22,388 nucleotides of DNA from JALYNX01 sp035292605 (GTDB lineage: Bacteria > Actinomycetota > Acidimicrobiia > Spongiisociales > ZC4RG35), in assembly GCA_035292605.1 (NCBI GenBank), contig DATDPT010000199.1, forward strand, positions 1-22,388, read 5' to 3'. Below, in pieces: positions 6,980 through 14,326 of the stretch. How positions within the stretch are numbered: position 1 is the stretch's first letter; the number at the start of each line of letters is the position of its first letter. The notes below the pieces were generated by a model. The model ran no database searches. It saw nothing but the letters and a program-made list of their open reading frames with translations, and was not told where the DNA came from. The position numbers and the translations under genes are program-made.

Positions 6980-7567
6980 TCAGACGTTGGCCCAGTAGTC
7001 CTCGGATGCCTTGGAGGCGGCGAGAGCCCCGGCGTCCTCGAACCCGGGGGCCATCGAGGCCGAGGTGCCCGCCATCACCTGGTGATGGTCGATGTCGAGC
7101 AGACGCAGCCAGCTTTGCTGACCCATGGTCAGGCCAATGAAGCAACCCAGCTCGACGAGCTCGGCCTCGTTGAAATGGGCATACATCCGGTCCCAGAACC
7201 CGTCGTCGGTGTCGAGGTGCCAGGTGATCGCCTCGGCGTAGGCGAGGGCAGCCTTCTGCCTGTCGTCGTACTGCTCCGAGGACTCGAAGTTGAGCAAGTC
7301 GTCGTACTTGCCTTCGGTGAGTCCAAGCTTCCTGCCCTGCTCGGATCGCTGGTTGCCGCAGTACTCGCATTTCACCGATCGGGACACGTAGACCCTACTC
7401 AGCTCTTTGATGTCATGTTCCACGACCCCCTCGCTGAAAAGGTCCTTCCAGCTGTTGGCGAAGAACCAGAAGGCGTTGGGGACATGGGCGCGGATGGCCG
7501 AGCTTTCGGGGCGAGGTGTCCCCTCCCGGGCGCAGCGCTCCATCTCGGCGCGCATCTCCGGCGTCAT
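6980..7567 (-). CDS. Carboxymuconolactone decarboxylase (CMD/AhpD-like) family protein
   Basis: This is a helical CMD-fold protein of 195 residues from the ATG at 7567. The family redox/active motif is Cys67-Glu-Tyr-Cys70 in VKCEYCGNQRS. A second half with LGCFIGLTMGQQ follows. Family members include gamma-carboxymuconolactone decarboxylase and AhpD-type peroxidase partners; this one is of the longer uncharacterised type. The reading frame stays open upstream and encodes RISYIPLED, which looks like the normal N terminus of relatives. There is no ATG, GTG or TTG there, but a CTG at 7609 has AAAGGA six bases upstream and would add 14 residues. The gene lies 95 bp downstream of the EamA stop, behind a weak operator-like sequence at 7657. 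Its role in the pathway is unknown. Confidence 0.8.
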   Translation of the reverse strand: MTPEMRAEMERCAREGTPRPESSAIRAHVPNAFWFFANSWKDLFSEGVVEHDIKELSRVYVSRSVKCEYCGNQRSEQGRKLGLTEGKYDDLLNFESSEQYDDRQKAALAYAEAITWHLDTDDGFWDRMYAHFNEAELVELGCFIGLTMGQQSWLRLLDIDHHQVMAGTSASMAPGFEDAGALAASKASEDYWANV

Positions 7568-7656
7568 GTCCTCGAGTGGTATGTAGCTGATCCGCTGCTT
7601 GCCGACCAGTGGGTATCCTTTCGAAATCAGCCAGGCAGTGTAGGCCGATCACACCC

Positions 7657-7670
7657 AGCAATCGATTACG
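7657..7670. promoter_or_regulatory. Weak LacI-operator-like site
   Basis: AGCAATCGATTACG contains the perfectly symmetric core AATCGATT and matches 9 of 14 positions of the window operator consensus. It lies in the gap between the EamA stop and the CMD gene, where a promoter could be. It may be a degenerate operator or chance. Confidence 0.25.
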
Positions 7671-7704
7671 GAGCCGGCGCCGCCGCTGTGGTGGCCCAGG
7701 TCGG

Positions 7705-8607
7705 CTAACGCTGTATCCCGATGAGGATCACGCCGATGGCGACGAGGATCACACTGGCCCCTACCCAGCTGTCGATGCGCTCCTCCTCTCGGATGAAGAT
7801 CCAGCCCAGCGCGAGGGCGAACATGCCCTGTGTCCCCTGGAGCACTCCGACCAGCCATGCGTCGAGGTAGGAGAAGGCGGCGAACTGGGTGAGGAGCGCA
7901 CCGCTCATCGCGATGCCGGCGGCCACGAACCACCATGGGATTTGCCCAAAGTTCTCCCTCGCTCGCCGCCTGATGCGGCCGGCGAGCGAGTCGAGTATGA
8001 CCACGACGGTGAGCGCGGTGACTGATCCGATGAGGGCGCCGACCACGCCGTCGTCGAAGCGAATTAGCCCCCATTTCTTGACCACGAACCCGAGGCCGAA
8101 GAACAGGGGTGCTGCGGCCGCGAAAATGAAACCGAGGCGTCGGGTTCTCGGGTCGGCTTGAGCGGCGACCCCGTCGAGGACCGACGTTGGTGCCGCTCGT
8201 GCCCGGACCAGAGCGAGGAGACCGGCGATGACGATGAGCCCACCCACGGCGTCGAGCACCTCGACGCCCTCACCAAGGATGAGCCATCCGGCGACCGCGG
8301 CCACGAGGGGGCTGCCCGTCATGAAGGCGCTACTGCGAGTCGCCCCCACCAGACGCACCGCCCGCAGGTTGGCGGAACGCCCCATAAGTGACCCCAGGAC
8401 GCCGCCGACGGCGAGCCCGATCACGCCTGCCGTGCTCCACGGGGGAGCGATGACCGTCAGCGAGATCAGTCCAAGCACGAAGACATTCACCATGATCGTC
8501 ATCAGCAGCCCGTCGTCCTGGGGACGGTGCCGCTGGCCGACGCGGGCGAGCACCGAGCCGATTGCGAACAGCGCTCCTGTAGCCAGACCAAGTACGACCC
8601 CGATCAA
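7705..8607 (-). CDS. EamA/DMT-family transporter
   Basis: This is a 300-residue integral membrane protein with ten hydrophobic helices (approximate residues 1-24, 34-54, 60-78, 92-113, 118-136, 158-180, 187-207, 226-249, 254-274, 281-299). They fall as two five-helix EamA repeats separated by a charged cytoplasmic loop near 137-157. The second repeat ends with the usual GEE/REEE-type acidic turn after helix 9. The TTG start at 8607 lies four bases after the upstream hydrolase stop, so translation is probably coupled. Family members move small metabolites, usually outward. Here it is the third gene of an operon with an LVIVD protein and a hydrolase, under the operator at 10935. Import versus export of substrate or intermediate is unknown. 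Confidence 0.82.
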   Translation of the reverse strand: MIGVVLGLATGALFAIGSVLARVGQRHRPQDDGLLMTIMVNVFVLGLISLTVIAPPWSTAGVIGLAVGGVLGSLMGRSANLRAVRLVGATRSSAFMTGSPLVAAVAGWLILGEGVEVLDAVGGLIVIAGLLALVRARAAPTSVLDGVAAQADPRTRRLGFIFAAAAPLFFGLGFVVKKWGLIRFDDGVVGALIGSVTALTVVVILDSLAGRIRRRARENFGQIPWWFVAAGIAMSGALLTQFAAFSYLDAWLVGVLQGTQGMFALALGWIFIREEERIDSWVGASVILVAIGVILIGIQR

Positions 8608-8611
8608 GTGC

Positions 8612-9760
8612 TCACTCGTGTCTCGAGTCTGCCGTCAGCTTCTGCTCGAGCCAGTGGAAACTGGCTGGAGCCCAATCGGACTGGTACTTGAAGGCACAGT
8701 GCCCGGCATCTTCGTAGATCCGTGCCGTTCGCCTGGTGGGAGGTCCGCTCTCCAACATGAAGTAGATGTTGCCGATGGGGGCGAGGTGGTCGTGCTTCCC
8801 GTTGATCATGAAGACCGGCTGGGTGATCCTGTCGACCAGACCGAGCTCGGACAGAGCCCAGGTCTTGAATCGCTCCTCTTCCTCCTCCCGGGTCGTCGGG
8901 CTGAACGACGGCGGGCCGTCGGGCTCCCCGTATCGCCATTGCGCCCGGCGATTGGCGTGCGCCACGAAGTCCTCCATCTCGTCGTCGCGCATCCGGTACC
9001 CGAAAGGGTGTCCGGCGTTGGCGACCACGGCCCTGACCTTGTCGGGCACGGTCCCGGCCAGCTGCATGACCGAGTACCCGCCGCGGCTTATTCCGAAGGC
9101 TCCAATACGAGCGGCGTCCACCTCGGACCGGGATGCCAGGTAGTCGACCGCGGCCTCCCATGCGGACACCGAGTCAGGCGACCATGGGAAGGGGTTCTCA
9201 CCGGTCGCCGGACCGTCCATGACCACCGAGGCCAGACCGTTCTCGAGGGCAAGCTCGGCCGCCCAGCCGCGGTCCTCCTTGAAGACATCGGCGCCACACA
9301 TGATGAGCACCGCGGGCACCGGCCCGTCGACCTCCTTCGGTGAGCGAAAGTGCACCCGGACCTCCTGGCCCTGATGAGGGATTTGTACGACCTCGAGGGG
9401 AGGGTCGAGGTGGGCGCACGCCTTGCGGTAGGCACGGGCGCACGCCTCGCTGATCGCAGCCTTGACGTCGGTGATCTCACCGGGAAACCTGCCGATGGCG
9501 TAATACGTCTTGGCCTGCAGGAAGGCTCCTCGGGCTGACTCGTGATCACCCGCCGCCTCGAGGCGATCGCCTTCCTCCTCGTGCTTCTCCCCGACGCTCT
9601 GCCAAACCGGGACCCAGACATCCTGCGTGGTGCCTTCGAGCCGGGCGACTGTCTCACGAAGCTCGTCGAGGTCGTCGATCATGCTCAGCCAGCGGCGGTA
9701 GAACCCACCGTGCTCGACGACGAATGGGTCTTCGGAGGGGGCGAACCCGAGGTCTGTCAT
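8612..9760 (-). CDS. Alpha/beta hydrolase, FrsA / 2,6-dihydroxypseudooxynicotine hydrolase-like
   Basis: This is a 382-residue protein with an N-terminal helical cap of about 120 residues and a C-terminal alpha/beta hydrolase domain. The nucleophile elbow GISRGG places Ser225. Asp324 (NGKHDHLAP) and His354 (EDAGHCAF) complete a normal triad. The long N-terminal cap is characteristic of the group that includes the C-C bond hydrolase of nicotine breakdown and FrsA-like esterases. The ATG at 9760 follows AAAGGAG at six bases and overlaps the LVIVD stop (ATGA); an in-frame extension to 10120 lies inside the neighbour. It is probably the hydrolytic step of the regulon, cleaving an ester, amide or beta-diketone-like bond. 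The substrate class is inference from family resemblance. Confidence 0.85.
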   Translation of the reverse strand: MTDLGFAPSEDPFVVEHGGFYRRWLSMIDDLDELRETVARLEGTTQDVWVPVWQSVGEKHEEEGDRLEAAGDHESARGAFLQAKTYYAIGRFPGEITDVKAAISEACARAYRKACAHLDPPLEVVQIPHQGQEVRVHFRSPKEVDGPVPAVLIMCGADVFKEDRGWAAELALENGLASVVMDGPATGENPFPWSPDSVSAWEAAVDYLASRSEVDAARIGAFGISRGGYSVMQLAGTVPDKVRAVVANAGHPFGYRMRDDEMEDFVAHANRRAQWRYGEPDGPPSFSPTTREEEEERFKTWALSELGLVDRITQPVFMINGKHDHLAPIGNIYFMLESGPPTRRTARIYEDAGHCAFKYQSDWAPASFHWLEQKLTADSRHE

Positions 9761-10935
9761 TGGTGCTCCTTTCGATCGGCTTCGAGCCTGCTCCGCTGCA
9801 TCGCGTCCCGCAAACCCTGCTCGGGCTCGAGAACGTATACGCCACCGCTGACCCGGTCGGTGATGAAGACCATGCAGCTCTCGTCGACGAAGACGTCGTT
9901 GATCTGGATCGCCTGTTGCCCCGGGGGACAGGCCCGGATGAAATGGGCAACCTCCCTTGGCGTGTCGGGTTCTGCGATGTCGTAGACCGGCAGCCCCAAG
10001 TTGAAGTAGGTAGCGAAGATCATCGTGTCGCTGCGATAGCTGTCTGGCCGGTTCTCGTGCAGACAATGGGCTCCGTAGCGCAGGCCTCGGAGACTGAACT
10101 CCTCGCCGGGAGTGGGGCACACTGATCTGACCGTCGGCTGGGTCTCGTCGGTGGCGTCGACGATCCGGACCATGTGGGGCGGGCCCAGGCAGTCGTTGAA
10201 GATCGCCTCGTCAGTCACTGCCACCAGGCCACGCGAGGCAAGGGGGAGACACGTGTGGGTGTGCCCGCCGACCACCCAATCGAGATGGGCGACGAGCTCG
10301 AGTGGTTGAGGTCGGAGATATCGAGGATGACCATGCCCGAGTCCCAAAAGCCGACGTAAGTCTCCTGATACGAGAGCGTGATGCACAGACCTCTCCTCGG
10401 TGCCCGGCCAGGTTCGGTCCTCGCCGTTGCCCATGCCGGGCCACCACCATCGGGCGCGTTCGGTCGGGTGCTCGGGGTCGGCGAGGTCCACCACGACCCA
10501 GATCCGCTCGGTGAAACCCTGCGGGGTCGCCGAGACATAGGCGAACCGGCCGCCCTCCCAGACGATGCGATGGACTCCCTGGCCGGTGGAGTCCCAGAAC
10601 CCGATCTCCCGCGGGTCGAAAGGGTCGGTGAGATCGAGCACCGCTATGCCGACGCGTACGGGCCTCCCGCCCCGAAAGGCCTCGTGATTGACTAGCAGCA
10701 GCCCATCCGCTGTCTGCACCTTGTGGTTGTGGGCGCCTGAGGGCGCCTCGATCTGACGAACCAAGGCAGGTGTGGTCGGGTCGGAGAGGTCGAGGATGCT
10801 CGTGCCCATGCCGCTGGGCCCGAAATGCCCGACATAGAGGGCATCTCCGTGCCGCATCACCTGCATCCCGTCACCGTGGCCACCCAGATCGGAACTCCCG
10901 ATCAGGCGCAGTCCCGCTGACTCCCCGCCGCGCAT
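9757..10935 (-). CDS. LVIVD-repeat beta-propeller protein (with internal compensating frameshifts)
   Basis: This is a 392-residue protein built of repeats such as TSILDLSDPTTPALVRQI and IAVLDLTDPFDPREIGFW, the LVIVD-type propeller blades, each ending in a D(L/I/A)(S/T)DP turn. No signal peptide is seen, so it is probably cytosolic. The ATG at 10935 is used because the operator and promoter end there; upstream text is low-complexity. Between about 10367 and 10298 the blade sequence YVGFWDSGMVILDISDLNH is found in the neighbouring frame, whereas the main frame reads RRLLGLGHGHPRYLRP. The reading frame therefore seems to have slipped out and back, leaving about 20 altered residues. First gene of an operon with the hydrolase and EamA transporter. 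Members of this family are often next to catabolic enzymes, but their activity is unclear. Confidence 0.75.
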   Translation of the reverse strand: MRGGESAGLRLIGSSDLGGHGDGMQVMRHGDALYVGHFGPSGMGTSILDLSDPTTPALVRQIEAPSGAHNHKVQTADGLLLVNHEAFRGGRPVRVGIAVLDLTDPFDPREIGFWDSTGQGVHRIVWEGGRFAYVSATPQGFTERIWVVVDLADPEHPTERARWWWPGMGNGEDRTWPGTEERSVHHALVSGDLRRLLGLGHGHPRYLRPQPLELVAHLDWVVGGHTHTCLPLASRGLVAVTDEAIFNDCLGPPHMVRIVDATDETQPTVRSVCPTPGEEFSLRGLRYGAHCLHENRPDSYRSDTMIFATYFNLGLPVYDIAEPDTPREVAHFIRACPPGQQAIQINDVFVDESCMVFITDRVSGGVYVLEPEQGLRDAMQRSRLEADRKEHQ

Positions 10936-10948
10936 GCAATCGTTTGTA
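10935..10948 (-). promoter_or_regulatory. LacI-type operator, copy 2, between LVIVD operon and lacI
   Basis: TGCAATCGTTTGTA matches 14/14 of the window consensus and overlaps the first base of the LVIVD ATG. On the minus strand it contains TACAAA, preceded by TG one base earlier (TGCTACAAA). This would be an extended -10 seven bases before the ATG, so operator, -10 box and leaderless start may be superimposed. It also lies 98 bp upstream of the divergent regulator gene, allowing autoregulation. Confidence 0.8.
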
Positions 10949-10957
10949 GCAGATCCC

Positions 10958-10977
10958 GGCCGCGGTGGGCCGCGGTG
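10958..10977. repeat. Tandem 10-bp repeat GGCCGCGGTG x2
   Basis: Two perfect head-to-tail copies of GGCCGCGGTG sit in the divergent promoter region between the LVIVD gene and the regulator. Each contains the palindrome CCGCGG. They lie 10 bp upstream of the operator copy 2. No function can be assigned. Confidence 0.5.
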
Positions 10978-11046
10978 AGTCGGACTCTTGGGGCGGCGGC
11001 AGCTTCGGCAGGTAAGCTGAGGAGAGCGACCAGACCCAAGGCGGAC

Positions 11047-12075
11047 ATGACGAAAAGGGTGACACTGCGAGACGTCGCCCACGAGGCGGACGTTCACATC
11101 TCCACTGCGTCGCGCGCCCTCAACCCGGAGACGCGATCGATCGTCAACCGGGGCACCGTGGAACGTGTTCTAGAGACCGCCGCCCGACTCGGATACCGTC
11201 CGCACCCATTAGCCCAGGGCTTGCGAACCAACCGGACCATGTCGGTCGGGATGGTCATCCCGGACATCGAGAATCCTCTCTTCGGCCCGATAGTCGCCGG
11301 TGTTGGGCAGGTCCTCGGGAGCGAGGGCTATTCGCTCCTCATCACCAATACCGATATCGGCGAGGGCCACACCAGCGCAGTGGTCGAAGCATTGGTCGAG
11401 CGTCGCGTCGACGGGATCATCCTGGCGACCGCGTCACGCTCCGACGACGTGATCAGGGACCTTGCCGATCGTGGTGTCCACATGGTCCTGGTCAACCGTT
11501 CCACCGAGGGGATGTCCGTCCCCGCCATCCTCGGGGACGACTTCGCCGGGATCGGTCTCGCGGTGGACCATCTCGCCCAGCTCGGGCATCGTCGAATCGG
11601 CCACGTTGCCGGCCCGCAGCACCTCTCGACCGGTCTGGCGCGACATCAGGCCTTTCTCACGCGAATGCAGTCCCTGAAACTCGACGTCGATTCTTCGGCG
11701 GTCGAGGAGTCGACCTGGTATCAGGTCGATCCCGGGTACAAGGCGGCCGGGAGGCTGCTGGAGCGGCGCCCCGACCTCACCGCGATCGTGGCGGCCAATG
11801 ACCTCATTGCCCTCGGCTGCTACCAGGCGGTTCGCGAGTTGGGCCAGGAGGTGGGTGCCGACGTCTCCATAACCGGGTACAACGACATCCCGTTGCTCGA
11901 CCTGATGCAGCCGCCGATGACATCGGTGCGCGTGCCCTACCGTCAGATGGGGGTCGAGGCTGCGAACACGCTCCTGGCGATGATGTCCTCCGGTTCGCCC
12001 GTGGAACGGCCGATTTCGATACGGCTCACCCCGGTGCTTTCAGTTAGAAGCTCGACGGCCCCACCCCGCCGATAG
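11047..12075 (+). CDS. LacI-family transcriptional regulator
   Basis: This is a 342-residue repressor of standard LacI length. The N-terminal HTH reads VTLRDVAHEADVHISTASRA (about residues 5-24), followed by the hinge helix region VLETAARLGYRPHPLAQGLR. The periplasmic-binding-protein-like effector domain (about 60-335) then follows with SVGMVIPDIENPLFGPIVAG and the typical GYNDIPLLDLMQPPMTSVR segment near the end. I use the ATG at 11047 because it gives the canonical N terminus; the frame is open from 10975. Its effector is presumably the pathway substrate or an early intermediate. It sits centrally among operons preceded by six copies of a LacI-type operator, one beside its own gene, so it is very probably their common regulator. 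That assignment is inference from position and motif type. Confidence 0.93.
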   Translation: MTKRVTLRDVAHEADVHISTASRALNPETRSIVNRGTVERVLETAARLGYRPHPLAQGLRTNRTMSVGMVIPDIENPLFGPIVAGVGQVLGSEGYSLLITNTDIGEGHTSAVVEALVERRVDGIILATASRSDDVIRDLADRGVHMVLVNRSTEGMSVPAILGDDFAGIGLAVDHLAQLGHRRIGHVAGPQHLSTGLARHQAFLTRMQSLKLDVDSSAVEESTWYQVDPGYKAAGRLLERRPDLTAIVAANDLIALGCYQAVRELGQEVGADVSITGYNDIPLLDLMQPPMTSVRVPYRQMGVEAANTLLAMMSSGSPVERPISIRLTPVLSVRSSTAPPRR

Positions 12076-12083
12076 GCGCACGC

Positions 12084-13244
12084 TCACCTATGCAGGGTCT
12101 CGGGCAGGATCACCAATGCTGCAATCGTCGTTGCCGCGGTGAGGGTCAGGACCGGCACAGTGCTCAGACCGCGCCCGCTCAATTCGTAAAGGGCGCCCGT
12201 TAGCAGCGGTGTCACCAGGAACGCGAGGTCACCGGCGAATCGGAACGTCCCGAGTTGGCGCCCCAGGCCCCCACGCTCCGTCAAATCCGCCAGCATGGTG
12301 CTGCCCACGTTGACGCCTACCGACCCGAGTGAGAGCATCACTATGGTCACCCACCAGATCAGCGGGCCTGCCACGAGAGCGAACAGAATCAGGCCTGCTG
12401 TTTGCAGCGCCAGGCCTGGAATCAGCGCCCATCTCCTTCCGGCTGTGTCCGAGATGCGGCCGGAAACGATCGCACCCACGAGACGCGCCATGCCGCCCAG
12501 GCCCAATGCCAGACCAACCGTTGCCGGGCCGAGACTCAACTCGTCGTTGCCCACGATCGGGACCAGCGTCTGGATCAGGGCTGCCCCGATTGAGAATTGG
12601 ACCGCCGGAAGGAGATAGAGGACGATTCGGATCCGTGACGCCGGAAGTGGGGCGTCCTCCTCGCCGACCGGCCTGGTTTTAGCGTTGGGCGCAACGCCCG
12701 GGTGCCTCAGGAAGACGGGGATCACCATGGCGGCGACAACCGCACCGATGATCATGGCGACCCTCCAGTCCCAGGTCGAACCGAGGATTCCCCCAATCGC
12801 CGGGCCCACTGCCTGACCGACGAGGAGTGCCGCAGCGAAGAAGGACATGGAGGCTCCCCGTGTGAGCCGGGGGGCCCTTGCGAAGAAGGCCATCGAGCCG
12901 GTGAGGGTCCATGTCGAGCCGATTCCCAAGGCGAATGCCGCCACGAATGCAACGACTGCCACTGGGGAGATGCCGAATGCAAGGCTTCCCACCGAGACGA
13001 TCGCTGCGGCAGTGGCCATCATGGTGCCGGGCCGGGAGCGGTCGGTCACGTTGCCTGCGGGGAAGTCCGCCGCGAGACGACCGAGAGCGAAGGTCGATCC
13101 CAATCCACCCAGCCCGAGTGCGGAGAGGCCGAGGTCCCGGCCGATGTCAGGAAGCAGGGGTGCTCTGAGGAACGCGATCGAGGTGATGACGAACAGCCCG
13201 GCGCCCATGCCGAACCGGAACGAACGCGAGTGCTCGAGGGTCAT
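12084..13244 (-). CDS. Major facilitator superfamily transporter
   Basis: This is a 386-residue membrane protein with about twelve hydrophobic helices in two halves. The inter-helix 2-3 loop carries the MFS-type motif DFPAGNVTDRSRPG (about residues 60-73) and the second-half equivalent is GAIVSGRISDTAGRR (about 257-271). The ATG at 13244 lies 32 bp after the dehydrogenase stop, so it is cotranscribed from the operator-controlled promoter at 14238-14266. No clear Shine-Dalgarno is visible. It converges on the regulator gene with only 8 bp between the stops and no terminator hairpin. It could bring in the substrate or expel a toxic intermediate; direction and substrate are unknown. Confidence 0.87.
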   Translation of the reverse strand: MTLEHSRSFRFGMGAGLFVITSIAFLRAPLLPDIGRDLGLSALGLGGLGSTFALGRLAADFPAGNVTDRSRPGTMMATAAAIVSVGSLAFGISPVAVVAFVAAFALGIGSTWTLTGSMAFFARAPRLTRGASMSFFAAALLVGQAVGPAIGGILGSTWDWRVAMIIGAVVAAMVIPVFLRHPGVAPNAKTRPVGEEDAPLPASRIRIVLYLLPAVQFSIGAALIQTLVPIVGNDELSLGPATVGLALGLGGMARLVGAIVSGRISDTAGRRWALIPGLALQTAGLILFALVAGPLIWWVTIVMLSLGSVGVNVGSTMLADLTERGGLGRQLGTFRFAGDLAFLVTPLLTGALYELSGRGLSTVPVLTLTAATTIAALVILPETLHR

Positions 13245-13276
13245 CGATTAGTCGTGTCAGCGCTCTGCGTGTCGAC

Positions 13277-14203
13277 TCAGGAAAGCCCGTCCGAGACTTC
13301 GCGGTTCTCCGACTCGATCTCACGTCCGGAGGCCCTGGCCTCCTTGGTGAGTAGCGCGGCGAAGTCTTGGTCGCCGTAGCCGAGCCCGATTCCCTCGACG
13401 ATTATCGAGTGGACCAACGCAGCCGTGGGGACCGGCACATTGAGGGCGGTGGCGGTGGAGAGCCCCAACTCGAAATCCTTGCGGAGCAGGTGCCAGGTGA
13501 ACGTCGGTGAGTAGTCGAGGTTGACGAAGGCCGGAGTCTTGTACTTGGTGAATGTCGAGCCGACGACCGAGTCGTTGAGAAACTCGAAAAGGTCTGCTCG
13601 TGAGACCCCCGCGGCCTCGGCGAGCACGGAGATCTCGGCCATCGACTGGGCAACGATGCCGAGCATCAGGTTGTGGCAGATCTTCACCAGCCGCGCCTCG
13701 TCCTCTCCTCCCACATAGGTCACCTTGCGGCCGAATGCCGCGAGGTAGGGCCCGGCTTTGGCGAAAGCTGTCTCGGGACCGGAGGCAACCACAGTGAGCC
13801 TGCCGGCCTTCACAACCTTTGGGTTGCCACTGACCGGCGCGGCGAGCACTTCGGTGCCGATCTCAGCTGCACGTACACGGAGCGTCCTGGAAGTCGCCGG
13901 GTCGATGGTGGTCGAGTCGACGATGACCGAAGGCCGGGCGTCGGGACGGGAGAGGACTCCTTCGTCGCCGATGGTGACCTCGAGGACATCTTCGGGCCCC
14001 CCGACCATCGTGAAAACCACGTCGAGGTCGGCGAGATCGGCGGGGCGGTCGACGACTTTGGCGCCGTGTTCGACCAACGCCTCTGCCTTGGCCCGGGTCC
14101 TATTGAAGACCCACACTTCGGTGCCGGCGTCGAGGAGACGTCTCACCAGGGCCGAGCCCATTCTCCCCGTCCCTATCCAGCCGACCTGTTCGCCGCTTGT
14201 CAT
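13277..14203 (-). CDS. 3-hydroxyisobutyrate dehydrogenase-type NAD(P)-dependent reductase (second copy)
   Basis: This is a 308-residue beta-hydroxyacid dehydrogenase. It has the Rossmann motif GWIGTGRMG (residues 8-16), substrate-binding APVSGNP (122-128) and catalytic Lys174 with Asn178 in LVKICHN. The helical C-terminal domain ends normally. The ATG at 14203 has GAAGG nine bases upstream. It is only moderately like the paralogue at 1648-2529: the catalytic motifs agree but the surrounding text differs, so the two are not a recent duplication and may act on different substrates. It is the first gene of an operon with the MFS transporter, preceded by operator copy 3. Expected role: reduce or oxidise a semialdehyde/beta-hydroxy acid late in the pathway. 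Confidence 0.88.
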   Translation of the reverse strand: MTSGEQVGWIGTGRMGSALVRRLLDAGTEVWVFNRTRAKAEALVEHGAKVVDRPADLADLDVVFTMVGGPEDVLEVTIGDEGVLSRPDARPSVIVDSTTIDPATSRTLRVRAAEIGTEVLAAPVSGNPKVVKAGRLTVVASGPETAFAKAGPYLAAFGRKVTYVGGEDEARLVKICHNLMLGIVAQSMAEISVLAEAAGVSRADLFEFLNDSVVGSTFTKYKTPAFVNLDYSPTFTWHLLRKDFELGLSTATALNVPVPTAALVHSIIVEGIGLGYGDQDFAALLTKEARASGREIESENREVSDGLS

Positions 14204-14224
14204 CCTCTTAGACCTTCTGCCTTC

Positions 14225-14238
14225 TGCAATCGTTTGTA
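14225..14238 (-). promoter_or_regulatory. LacI-type operator, copy 3
   Basis: TGCAATCGTTTGTA matches 14/14 of the consensus. It lies 21 bp upstream of the dehydrogenase ATG and overlaps the last base of its -10 box, covering the transcription start. Confidence 0.8.
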
Positions 14239-14266
14239 TTCAACCGGTCGGTATGCGGTGAGTCAA
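14238..14266 (-). promoter_or_regulatory. Promoter of the dehydrogenase-MFS operon
   Basis: On the minus strand, -35 TTGACT (14261-14266) and -10 TTGAAT (14238-14243) are separated by 17 bp. The operator starts at the end of the -10, the classic place for steric repression. Confidence 0.55.
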
Positions 14267-14326
14267 CCCGGAGCCAGCGGTCTCCGTCTGCCCGAACTAT
14301 TCGAAAATTGCTGCCCGATTCAACAC

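Noticed and set aside
10936..11097. N-terminal extension of the LVIVD frame
   Set aside because: The text is basic and low in structure, and it would run through the operator and into the divergent regulator gene.
12119..12132. Operator-like TGCAATCGTCGTTG
   Set aside because: It lies inside the MFS coding region and lacks the TTTG half-site.
12464..12475. Operator-like GAAACGATCG
   Set aside because: It lies inside the MFS coding region with only one partial half-site and no nearby start codon.
12702..13379. Long plus-strand frame opposite the MFS transporter
   Set aside because: It is rich in Gly, Glu, Arg and His with no domain, and is antisense to a well-supported membrane protein gene.
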